A stretch of DNA of 8,146 nucleotides from Prevotellaceae bacterium (GCA_031255055.1 JAIRTG010000030.1:1-8146); one strand, 5' to 3'; numbered from the stretch's first letter, positions 1-6,353 are shown. The notes: generated by a model not told the origin, from the sequence alone. A program made the numbers and translations.

Positions 1-507
1 CATCTCCGTAGCAAAGCTTTTTCCTTTTGCTACATTGTTCTTTTCGGTAAATGCGCCGATTAATGCCTTATTAGCCGGGTTGTAAATAAACAGTTTTCCA
101 CCTTTAGGGATGAAAAAGTTGTCATAATACAATCCAACAGCCAGTGCATTCGGAGATTTGACGTGCAGTCTCCAAATTTCGGTTCCGTCCGGTAAAACTG
201 TTTTTTCACCGTCACGCAAAAGGTTTAATCCACCCTGCGATTCATTCACAAAAATCTTTTTCCCTATTCTTAATGGAACTGCTCCCCAAGTCTCTTCCTG
301 TTCTCTTCTGTCTAACTCTATTTGAGCTTTGATATCAAAATCAGATTGAACAAGAAATGAGGATTTACTGCTTTTCAGCGTCTCCATTTCAGGAAAATCA
401 AAACTCGGAGGTGTCCCTCCCTCGCTGATCTGGGCAACCATGCGATTGCCCCATATTACTGTTAAAAACAGTAATATGAATAACGATAAGTGTCTGTTTA
501 GCTTCAT
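1..507 (-). CDS. Secreted lysyl-endopeptidase-like serine protease, N-terminal fragment (runs off left edge)
   Basis: An open frame of 169 codons starts at an ATG (505-507) and is still open at base 1, so only the N-terminus is present. Residues 1-25 look like a Sec signal peptide: basic MKLNR, a hydrophobic core, and likely cleavage after MVA, before QISEGG. The mature part contains EIWRLHVKSPNALAVGLYYD and then FFIPKGGKLFIYNP and IGAFTEKNN. I recognise these as the N-terminal beta-sandwich-like segment that precedes the trypsin-fold domain in Bacteroidetes lysyl endopeptidase-like secreted proteases. Those proteins usually end in a type IX secretion sorting domain. Neither the catalytic triad nor the C-terminus is in the window, so activity and secretion route are inferred from family resemblance. 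No Shine-Dalgarno sequence or clean TANNTTTG promoter is seen close upstream. A perfect 12-bp inverted repeat lies inside the signal-peptide codons. Confidence 0.62.
   Translation of the reverse strand, partial: MKLNRHLSLFILLFLTVIWGNRMVAQISEGGTPPSFDFPEMETLKSSKSSFLVQSDFDIKAQIELDRREQEETWGAVPLRIGKKIFVNESQGGLNLLRDGEKTVLPDGTEIWRLHVKSPNALAVGLYYDNFFIPKGGKLFIYNPANKALIGAFTEKNNVAKGKSFATEM
452..478 (-). repeat. Perfect 12-bp inverted repeat inside the signal-peptide coding region
   Basis: CATATTACTGTT (452-463) and AACAGTAATATG (467-478) are exact reverse complements separated by AAA. In the protease mRNA this would form a 12-bp hairpin with a 3-nt loop, starting 29 nt after the first base of the start codon. 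It encodes part of the hydrophobic core of the signal peptide (residues 10-19). The stem is AU-rich and no U-tract follows, so it does not look like a terminator. It could modulate early translation or be chance. Confidence 0.7.
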
Positions 508-954
508 AAACTTATTGTTTTTGGTTAATAAATAAAGTGAATTGTATGTAGTTGAAATATTCTTATATCAATAAAGACATAATAAATCTTTTGTAAAATA
601 TTCATAAAGATATATTTTTTATTTTAAAAAATAGTCATAAAAACATTTTTTAAGAAATATTTTTGTAATAATTTCTCGAGGCAAACGTGTGAAAAAGTTT
701 ATACAATACCATCCATTCCTGCCATGTGGCTGTGTGAAAACAAAAATATACTCTCTGAGAATCCCATATTTGAAAAAGTTCTCAGATAAGAGTACAAGGA
801 AAATAGTGTTGATTCGTAGTTTTCGCACGGCCTTCTTTGGAAAAATATAGGGAGAGGCCCCCACTGGGGAAATGCTACCCATAGCAAATAAAGTTACGTG
901 GCAACGCAGGCTTCTCATATTCCGTCCCGTTAGGGAATCGAAATTTTAAACAAT
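508..954. other. Non-coding AT-rich intergenic region with several short hairpins
   Basis: No convincing gene is visible here. Bases 508-690 are very AT-rich and would be the protease gene's leader or promoter region, but I find no well-spaced TTTG/TANNTTTG pair; the single -7-like match (TATTTTTG on the minus strand, 741-748) is about 235 nt from the start and lacks a -33 partner. Bases 750-940 are less AT-rich and hold a cluster of inverted repeats: TCTGAGAA/TTCTCAGA (754-761 and 779-786), CCCC-ACT-GGGG (859-869), GCTA-CCCA-TAGC (874-885) and TCCC-GTTA-GGGA (925-936). This could be a structured RNA, an interspersed REP-like repeat, or decayed coding sequence. A minus-strand frame at 619-918 has no recognisable domain and is probably not a gene. 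Confidence 0.5.
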
Positions 955-1003
955 AAAACACAAAACGAGGATGTCCATTGTGAGCATCCTCGTTTTGTGT
1001 TTT
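955..1003 (-). terminator. Rho-independent terminator of the iron-uptake operon
   Basis: AAAACACAAAACGAGGATG (955-973) and its exact reverse complement (985-1003) form a 19-bp stem with an 11-nt loop. The stem begins 24 nt past the stop codon of the ferric-reductase-like gene. The outer half of the stem is A/T-rich, so the transcript from the minus strand ends in U-rich sequence (GUUUUGUGUUUUAUUG), as expected for intrinsic termination. The symmetry means it could also stop transcription entering from the other side, but no plus-strand gene is present. Confidence 0.85.
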
Positions 1004-1027
1004 GAGCCGAACGCTTGATTTAGCAGC

Positions 1028-1999
1028 TTAAGCGGCCTTTTTCGCTTTTCGTAACCGGAGTACTAGGTATGAACCGTAAATCAGGAAAAGGGAGGTGAGG
1101 TGGATAACTTGTTTCGTTTCGCGACTGACTTCGATGGCTTTGATGCCTTGGGACGACATACGGCCGTTTGATGAGGGGTGGACCGGTTCGCTGTTTTTAT
1201 CCGACTTGTTGTTTTCGACCGGTGTCGGCCGCTCGGGATGGCTTTCTCTGCCGTTTTGTCCCTGCATAATGACCGTTTCGGCCGCTGGCTTTGCTGTTCC
1301 GCCTCTGGGATTTATCATGCCTCCTGCCTGGATGCCGACTGCGTGGATGAATAGGGTTGCATAGAGCACGTAAGACCACTTTTGTAGCTTTTTCCATTTT
1401 TTGTTTCCCATGCGCCGGTGAACGGAACTGAAAGATGTGACCCAAAGCGGTAGAAAAATAGCTAACATGACAATCCCTAATATAAAGCTGAAATTGCTTA
1501 TCCCGGCACCCAGTTCGTTTACTACTTTTGTGTTTTGCAGGTAGTCGGCGTTGTTTGTGAAAAATTTGACCGAATTCGGAAAATTGTTGGTGACACGTAT
1601 GAGCGAATGTGTCAGCACCGGAAATCCGACGATGATGGATAGCTCTTTCCGGATACTCATGAGCTTTTTTACGAAGATTTTTTTGGGGTCTAACGCACCT
1701 ATGTACATGATGATGATGAGCAAGGGATGACCGAATGTGCCCATGTGGATGTAATCTCTGAGTATTTCGCCAAGTACCGGCAGGCGGGCGAATCCTGTCA
1801 TTTCGGCCCCAAACCAACGGGCGATTACCGGAATGGCTACCAGGATGAACGGTGTCGCCAAAATGAGGTAATATACTTTCGCGTGTTTTTTGATTGATTT
1901 TGCCAGTAGTGTACTCAATAGGGCGAAAATTGCCGTGGATGTGAGTAACGGCGCACATAAGCGCAGAAATTCTACTAAATCTATGAGTGTTTTAACCAT
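1028..1999 (-). CDS. Ferric reductase-like transmembrane haem protein (YedZ/MsrQ-like domain)
   Basis: This 323-residue integral membrane protein starts at the ATG at 1997-1999. Predicted helices are at about 12-33, 42-60, 86-103, 119-135, 168-189, 208-224 and 298-315. Two segments match the ferric-reductase-like transmembrane domain shared with MsrQ/YedZ and NOX: IRKELSIIVGFPVLTHSLIR (116-135) and the RRMGNKKWKKLQKWSY block (195-210) leading to a helix with LFIH. His91, His131 and His219 lie in helices and are candidate haem b ligands. Such domains pass electrons across the inner membrane. No FAD/NAD-binding or PepSY domain is present, so an electron partner must be encoded elsewhere. Residues 225-297 form a long Pro/Ser/Asn/charged loop before the last helix, which is unusual. 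As third gene of the operon it probably reduces imported ferric iron. It lies 138 nt after the lipoprotein gene, and no clear promoter of its own is seen. Confidence 0.8.
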   Translation of the reverse strand: MVKTLIDLVEFLRLCAPLLTSTAIFALLSTLLAKSIKKHAKVYYLILATPFILVAIPVIARWFGAEMTGFARLPVLGEILRDYIHMGTFGHPLLIIIMYIGALDPKKIFVKKLMSIRKELSIIVGFPVLTHSLIRVTNNFPNSVKFFTNNADYLQNTKVVNELGAGISNFSFILGIVMLAIFLPLWVTSFSSVHRRMGNKKWKKLQKWSYVLYATLFIHAVGIQAGGMINPRGGTAKPAAETVIMQGQNGRESHPERPTPVENNKSDKNSEPVHPSSNGRMSSQGIKAIEVSRETKQVIHLTSLFLIYGSYLVLRLRKAKKAA

Positions 2000-2085
2000 T
2001 TGACCGTTGTGTAAATGAAGAAATATGAAAGGGTTGAAAATAAGTTCTCAAAAAGTTATGCGTAAAATTTAAAATAGTTTCTAAA

Positions 2086-2119
2086 CCCGCCCGCCCGATA
2101 GTCGAATGGGGGCGGGGGG
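2086..2119 (-). other. GC-rich intercistronic hairpin between lipoprotein and reductase genes
   Basis: CCCGCCC (2090-2096) can pair with GGGCGGG (2110-2116) around a 13-nt loop; a shifted pairing using 2086-2092 is also possible. It lies about 20 nt after the lipoprotein stop, in sequence that is otherwise AT-rich. On the transcribed strand it is followed by UUUAGAAACUAUUUU, a weak U-tract. It may act as a leaky terminator or as an RNA-stability element that lowers expression of the reductase relative to the upstream genes. The plus-strand side has a better T-run (2121-2125), but no plus-strand transcript is expected. Confidence 0.45.
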
Positions 2120-2137
2120 ATTTTTGAAGGACTGATG

Positions 2138-3526
2138 CTAATTTTTTAATTGCTTTAATTTACCGACGGCGCTCACTTGGGTGGCTTCTACGGTGATTCC
2201 TTTGGTCGCTTTTGCGGTTTTCGGGTCGATGCTGTAAAGAATCGGATTTTTGTCTTTTTCGGTTACAGGTATGTAAACAATGCCGTTTTCGCAACTGGGC
2301 GTGTTGCCAAATGCGGTTATCAGTTCTTTGGATGGTATATCTGTTACATAGGTGAGCTTTTTGGATTCGCCTTTGTAAACGGCCAACTCGGATGCTGTGT
2401 ATCCCGACTCGGTCAATGGTCTGTCGTACATCAGCAATAGAAAATAGTCTTCGCCGATGTGCCAGCATCGTAGAAAGGATTTTCCGCCGGAGACTGCTTC
2501 TATGTCAAAATAGTAATCGGGGTCAAAATTATCGGCGCCGGCTTTAATGCGTACTACGCCGGCCGGTAAGGTGGTTTGCTGTACTTTTTCGGTCATTGTT
2601 TTCGCAAAACTCGGCGAGAAGACATAGACATCTCCGTTGTCGGCCGCCCAAATGGTTTGATAGTATTGTGATCTGGATCTGCCACATGCGTAGCTGATTT
2701 TGTCGGTTTTGATGAGTTTTTTGGACTCCAACCTTTCGTTGTCGTAAATGGCAATCCAAGCTTCGTTGGGATATTGTGTCCATTGCAGTTCGTCTTTTTT
2801 GTACGAACTGCTGTTGTTCCCGCCGTCTTCGGTTTTTACCAGCTCGGGATATTTTACGTATCGACCGTTGTCGACTTTCGTTCCGAATTGACTCAATCCC
2901 ATCGGAACAGGAGCGGAGAACATCCTGTTTCCTACCTGTAAAAATCCTGCTAAGGTGACGTATTCGCCGTTTCCTAAATAATTTTCGGAAATAAGCACGT
3001 TTTCATTCGTCTTGTACGTTTCCTGCTTTACATCTAAGTAGGAAACGAGAAAACCTTTTTGCTGATAGCCGTTTTCGTCCTGATAGCCGGCGCCTAAATC
3101 TCCGGTGGAAGAAGTGATGATTAAATCGTTGTAGGTGCCGTAGGACGTGAACCGTTTGATCGAATAAATCATATCGCGTTCTTCTACTTTTCCCTGGTCA
3201 TTCAGAATATAAGAGGAACTTAAACCGTCATTCCCCTGATTGTATGCCAAACGATAGAGGTAGCTGTCTTTGTGAAATATCCACTGTGTACCGCTTTCGG
3301 TTGTGAGGCCGTTGTTTACCGAAGTAATCGTCCCTTCCGTGATTTTATCGGTCGAAAGCAGATAATTTGCCGTACCCGATGTTGTTGTTACCGTCGCCGC
3401 AATGACGTAGGTGGACAAAGCGCCGTCGACTTCTTCAATATTCGGCGTATCATTGTTGCAAGATGTGAGTGCGAATGCTGCAAATAGGGCAGCCGCAAGA
3501 CTTTTAGTCAAAAAAAACTTTTTCAT
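2138..3526 (-). CDS. DUF4374 family lipoprotein (XusB-like siderophore-binding candidate)
   Basis: The 462-residue protein starts with MKKFF, a hydrophobic stretch and the lipobox ALTSC, so it is probably lipidated at Cys23. The body matches what I recall of DUF4374: YVIAATV near 40-46, NYLLSTDKITEGTITSVNNG (54-73), SGTQWIFHKDSYLYRLAYNQ (78-97), KTDKISYACGRSRSQYYQTI (273-292) followed by WAADNGDVYVFSP, LPAGVVRIKAG (320-330) and FDPDYYFDIE (334-343). It ends in KGITVEATQVSAVGKL, and the length is typical for the family. The best studied member known to me is XusB of B. thetaiotaomicron, a surface propeller lipoprotein that binds ferric siderophores for its TonB receptor. Here it follows the receptor gene by 55 nt, which supports the same role. 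The actual ligand cannot be told from sequence. The residues after Cys23 (NNDTP) are only weakly acidic, so surface export is plausible but unproven. Confidence 0.87.
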   Translation of the reverse strand: MKKFFLTKSLAAALFAAFALTSCNNDTPNIEEVDGALSTYVIAATVTTTSGTANYLLSTDKITEGTITSVNNGLTTESGTQWIFHKDSYLYRLAYNQGNDGLSSSYILNDQGKVEERDMIYSIKRFTSYGTYNDLIITSSTGDLGAGYQDENGYQQKGFLVSYLDVKQETYKTNENVLISENYLGNGEYVTLAGFLQVGNRMFSAPVPMGLSQFGTKVDNGRYVKYPELVKTEDGGNNSSSYKKDELQWTQYPNEAWIAIYDNERLESKKLIKTDKISYACGRSRSQYYQTIWAADNGDVYVFSPSFAKTMTEKVQQTTLPAGVVRIKAGADNFDPDYYFDIEAVSGGKSFLRCWHIGEDYFLLLMYDRPLTESGYTASELAVYKGESKKLTYVTDIPSKELITAFGNTPSCENGIVYIPVTEKDKNPILYSIDPKTAKATKGITVEATQVSAVGKLKQLKN

Positions 3527-3581
3527 ATTATAAATTTTATATTTAATTGTAGATAAAATTAAAAGGGAATATAACTGTATA

Positions 3582-5969
3582 TTATTTACTTAAATAGATT
3601 CTTATTTTTCCGTAGAATGCCCTGCCGGCTTTTTGTAAACTGAAATTGTCGTACAATTTCTCGTTTGTGAAGTTTCGACATTCAAAGGATAGGTTGTAAC
3701 GTCCGTCAAGTATGCTGTACGAAATAATCAAATTGTGCGAAAACTGTGTCGGAACGATGAATTTGGATTTACTGCCAAGTGCTTCCGGGTAAAGCGGAAA
3801 ACTGTGCATATACAAATTATCATAAGTGACTGTCAACACATTGTCTTTTTTCAGTAAGCCGTGCCAATAGAACGTTACGTCCGAGTTTGCAAACCGATAG
3901 GGCAGATTGGGCATACGGGTACCGTATGTCAGGCTTTCCTGATTTGTTCCGCTTGCCGCTGTTTTGACATTGTCGATGACGTTCATTTGCGTAAAATTAC
4001 CGCCGATACTTATCAGGTTTGCAAATCCGTAACGGGCCGAAATGTTGAACCCTTTGGTAAGTACGCGCCCGTGATTTACATAAGCCGCTCCCGATTTTCC
4101 TCCGCTCAAATCGACAATATTACGCTGAATATAATCTCTGGTATTGCGGTAAACCGCTCCGCCTTCGATGTACAAGGAATGTTTTCCTGAAATTTCGTTA
4201 TAGCTGATGTTCAGATTAATGTTGTCACTATTCTCCGGCTTTAATCCGATGTCGCCGCTTTCAAGGTCTTCGTCGCCAAACATTTCATCGTTTGTCGGCA
4301 GACGGTACGCTTTTTCATACGACAGCTTTGTCTGGATTTTCTCTAAAAAGAAATAGGTACCGGCAATTCCGTATCCCATTGCGTTGACCGAATTGGTCGC
4401 CCGTACGAACTTGTCTTGTGTTGCGCTTGTCGCCACAGGCCCGGCGACAAACTGGTCGTAGTATTTGCCAAATAATGAAACGTTCCATTTTTCGCCCGGC
4501 ATCAGGCGATACGAAAGTCCGCTGATATTTTTACGTGTTTCTTTGGGTATCGGATTTGGCGAAGGGTTTTTGTCTAACAACGACATATTGGATCGTGTAA
4601 AATCATTCAAAACATGGTTGAATGTGAATAGATGCGCTTTCCCGATATGATAGTCGAGGGTGAACGTTCCATTCCAGTTGTTGTTGTCCGAACGTGTGTG
4701 TTGATACGATTGCTCGCCCGGTAACTTCATCAGACGTTTGTCGCCGCGCCAGTTGTATTCGTACATGGATGTATCGACATTGTTAGTCCTGTTTTTGTTG
4801 TAGTTGACCGTCAATGCGGCATTTAATCCTTTGATGAAAAGGTGTCGTTTCCGGTACTCCACAGAGGGCATAACCGAATATCCCTGACGGTATTTGTCGC
4901 CAAAAACGACTTCCTGACGAACTCCTGTTTGAATTTCTTTGTACATGCGCGAATAAGTAAGCCCGAACATTAAGCGATCGCCCCATTTTTTATTCAGAAC
5001 GCCGATTTTACCAACAACCGCTTCATTGTGATAATTGTCGTGAAAACGTTTCAGGTGTTCTATTTTCTTCTTATTGATGGCGCCGGTTTCAAAATCTTTG
5101 ACGGACGTATCTACGTAATAACTGTTGTCCGAATAGTTTTGGAAAGCGTTAAATTCGTATGTGAGGCCATTTTCAAACGCCTGCCCAAAGTGGATATATG
5201 ATTTGTGTGTATTGAACGAACCGTATGAATAGGAAGCATCCAAAAACCGGCGATTTTTGTTTTTCCTGGTGATAATATTGATGACTCCGCCGATAGCATC
5301 CGTTCCGAATCCGACCGGAACGACGCCTTTGTACACTTCTATGCGATCGGCGTAATTGACAGGAATATTATTCAATCCGAATGAATTTCCGACGCCTTCC
5401 TGCGGCACACCGTCTATGAATATCTTAATATGTTTCCCGCTGAATCCGTCCATCATCAACTGCATATCCGAACCGACGCCGCCCGATTCGCGGAGCTTGA
5501 TGCCGGGAGCTTGCGTCAATGCTTCACTCAGGTTTTGGGTGGAATTTTGCAATGCTTTCGTATCAATGGCGACTGCGTTAAATGGCGATTCTTTTACTTT
5601 TTGAATGTTGGATTTCCCGTTTACAACAAGTTCGTTTAACGTTCGATTGTCTTCTTCTAATGTTACCTCTATCGGTTTTCGGGTGTTTCGCCGGTCAGCA
5701 ATCCCGATTGTTTTTGTTTTGAATCCCAACAGTGAAAAGGTCAATTGAGATTTGCCATCCGGAACTTCTATTGAGAACTTTCCGTTACTGTCGGAAAAAC
5801 TTACGTAATGTGTGCCTTTTATGTAAACGGAGACGTAATCAAGCGGTTCGCCTGATTTTGATTTTATAAACCCTTGTATGTTCACCAATGATTTTTCTTC
5901 CGAAGAAACGGATAATGTGCAGAAAATAAATGCGAAAAAGATGAAAGTTTTTTGTAATATGTTCGTCAT
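3582..5969 (-). CDS. TonB-dependent outer-membrane receptor (XusA-like, iron or siderophore uptake)
   Basis: The start is placed at the ATG at 5967-5969, giving 795 residues that open with a signal peptide (MTNILQKTFIFFAFIFCTLS, likely cleaved near VSS-EE). The frame is open 32 codons further up, but that extension runs through the promoter's -7 box and adds polar sequence before the signal peptide, so it is rejected. Residues about 28-105 form a carboxypeptidase-regulatory-like domain (VNIQGFIKSKSGEPLDYVSV and SFSLLGFKTKTI). LNELVV begins the link to the plug (about 115-235), with the typical GGVGSDMQLMMDGFSG, FIDGVPQEG and DRIEVYKGVVPVGFGTDAIG segments and the closing GGVINIITR. The rest is a 22-strand-type beta barrel. 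There is no SusD partner, which argues for metal or siderophore uptake rather than glycan uptake. The downstream DUF4374 lipoprotein and reductase-like genes support iron import. The exact ligand is unknown. Confidence 0.88.
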   Translation of the reverse strand: MTNILQKTFIFFAFIFCTLSVSSEEKSLVNIQGFIKSKSGEPLDYVSVYIKGTHYVSFSDSNGKFSIEVPDGKSQLTFSLLGFKTKTIGIADRRNTRKPIEVTLEEDNRTLNELVVNGKSNIQKVKESPFNAVAIDTKALQNSTQNLSEALTQAPGIKLRESGGVGSDMQLMMDGFSGKHIKIFIDGVPQEGVGNSFGLNNIPVNYADRIEVYKGVVPVGFGTDAIGGVINIITRKNKNRRFLDASYSYGSFNTHKSYIHFGQAFENGLTYEFNAFQNYSDNSYYVDTSVKDFETGAINKKKIEHLKRFHDNYHNEAVVGKIGVLNKKWGDRLMFGLTYSRMYKEIQTGVRQEVVFGDKYRQGYSVMPSVEYRKRHLFIKGLNAALTVNYNKNRTNNVDTSMYEYNWRGDKRLMKLPGEQSYQHTRSDNNNWNGTFTLDYHIGKAHLFTFNHVLNDFTRSNMSLLDKNPSPNPIPKETRKNISGLSYRLMPGEKWNVSLFGKYYDQFVAGPVATSATQDKFVRATNSVNAMGYGIAGTYFFLEKIQTKLSYEKAYRLPTNDEMFGDEDLESGDIGLKPENSDNINLNISYNEISGKHSLYIEGGAVYRNTRDYIQRNIVDLSGGKSGAAYVNHGRVLTKGFNISARYGFANLISIGGNFTQMNVIDNVKTAASGTNQESLTYGTRMPNLPYRFANSDVTFYWHGLLKKDNVLTVTYDNLYMHSFPLYPEALGSKSKFIVPTQFSHNLIISYSILDGRYNLSFECRNFTNEKLYDNFSLQKAGRAFYGKIRIYLSK

Positions 5970-5994
5970 TAAAAATATCTTTATCAAACGAGTG

Positions 5995-6026
5995 CAAAGG
6001 TATCCTGAGGAATCCCGCGTGACAAT
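5995..6026 (-). promoter_or_regulatory. Promoter of the TonB receptor operon
   Basis: On the minus strand TACCTTTG (5995-6002) matches the Bacteroidetes -7 consensus TANNTTTG exactly. ATTG (6023-6026) matches three of four bases of the -33 TTTG box, with 20 nt between them, inside the usual 19-21. Transcription would start near 5988, leaving a leader of about 19 nt before the ATG at 5969. The promoter position also fixes the start codon, because the longer open frame would begin upstream of it. Confidence 0.8.
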
Positions 6027-6041
6027 CGCATATTTTTGGTA

Positions 6042-6074
6042 TTTTACGATAGTAAAAATCCCCACATATAGGGG
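6042..6074. promoter_or_regulatory. Two adjacent dyads just upstream of the operon promoter, possible regulator site
   Basis: TTTTAC-GATA-GTAAAA (6042-6057) is a perfect 6-bp dyad. Three bases further up lies CCCC-ACATATA-GGGG (6060-6063 and 6071-6074). Both sit 15 to 50 nt upstream of the -33 box, a place where an activator or an upstream repressor could bind. Neither resembles the classical Fur box. The regulator is unknown and the call rests only on symmetry and position. Confidence 0.35.
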
Positions 6075-6118
6075 TTGTGTCCGAAGAGGTTTTTACAAAC
6101 TATAGCTTATCAATACGT

Positions 6119-6275
6119 GGTATATTTCAAATTGTCGTTTTTTCTAAGCAGTCATCTTAGTGTAATCTTTGAGCCGGCCTATATCTTTGCATTTTTCTCG
6201 GGCCATAAAATTGTTTTTTAGAGTTCTATGGAAAATTATTTTTTTTTTGCTAAAAATGACAATTTGAAATGTACC
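6119..6275. mobile_element. MITE-like element with 24-bp imperfect terminal inverted repeats
   Basis: The left end GGTATATTTCAAATTGTC plus GTTTTT (6119-6142) and the reverse complement of the right end GGTACATTTCAAATTGTC plus ATTTTT (6252-6275) match at 22 of 24 positions, including a perfect 13-bp core (6124-6136 against 6258-6270). About 109 bp lie between the arms, too short for a transposase. The inside carries a TATCTTTG -7-like box on the plus strand (6182-6189), a small CTAAG/CTTAG dyad (6144-6160) and a 20-codon minus-strand frame (6144-6206). I see no convincing direct repeat longer than 2 bp at the borders. If the ends are drawn one base outside the core (6123 and 6271), a TA flanks each side, as mariner/IS630-type insertion would give. 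It sits between a terminator and a promoter, where insertion would be tolerated. Family unknown. Confidence 0.55.
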
Positions 6276-6319
6276 CTCTCAGGACTTGAGATACAGCCGT
6301 ATTTATAGGGATATATACG

Positions 6320-6353
6320 AAAAAAGCTATCTCTATATTTTTAGAAATAGCTT
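6320..6353 (-). terminator. Rho-independent terminator of the greA-HIT transcript
   Basis: On the minus strand AAGCTATTTCT (6353-6343) pairs with AGAGATAGCTT (6334-6324) through 11 bp including one U-G wobble, with an 8-nt loop. It is followed directly by a run of T (complement of 6320-6325). The hairpin lies 23 nt past the HIT gene stop codon. This is a textbook intrinsic terminator for transcripts coming from greA and the HIT gene. Confidence 0.88.

Noticed and set aside
619..918. Minus-strand open frame of 99 codons in the intergenic region
   Set aside because: No recognisable domain; the second half is Phe/Lys-rich from AT-rich DNA, it overlaps several hairpins and has no promoter. It may be a translated repeat rather than a gene.
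1095..1364. Plus-strand frame of 89 codons opposite the reductase gene
   Set aside because: Antisense shadow of the loop-coding region, with no motif or promoter.
1197..1958. Minus-strand frame of 253 codons overlapping the ferric-reductase-like gene
   Set aside because: Composition is His/Arg/Pro-rich nonsense typical of a shifted frame; the overlapping frame has clear membrane helices and family motifs.
5970..6065. Upstream extension of the TonB receptor by 32 codons
   Set aside because: It contains the -7 box of the operon promoter and puts polar sequence before a good signal peptide; the ATG at 5967-5969 is preferred.
6023..6080. Classical Fur box at the receptor promoter
   Set aside because: No stretch resembles the 19-bp GATAATGATAATCATTATC consensus; only unrelated dyads are present.
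6228..6308. Plus-strand 26-codon frame starting at the ATG at 6228-6230, downstream of a TATCTTTG box
   Set aside because: It begins in a poly-T run and crosses the right arm of the inverted repeat with no recognisable product; the TATCTTTG box has no -33 partner at the right distance.
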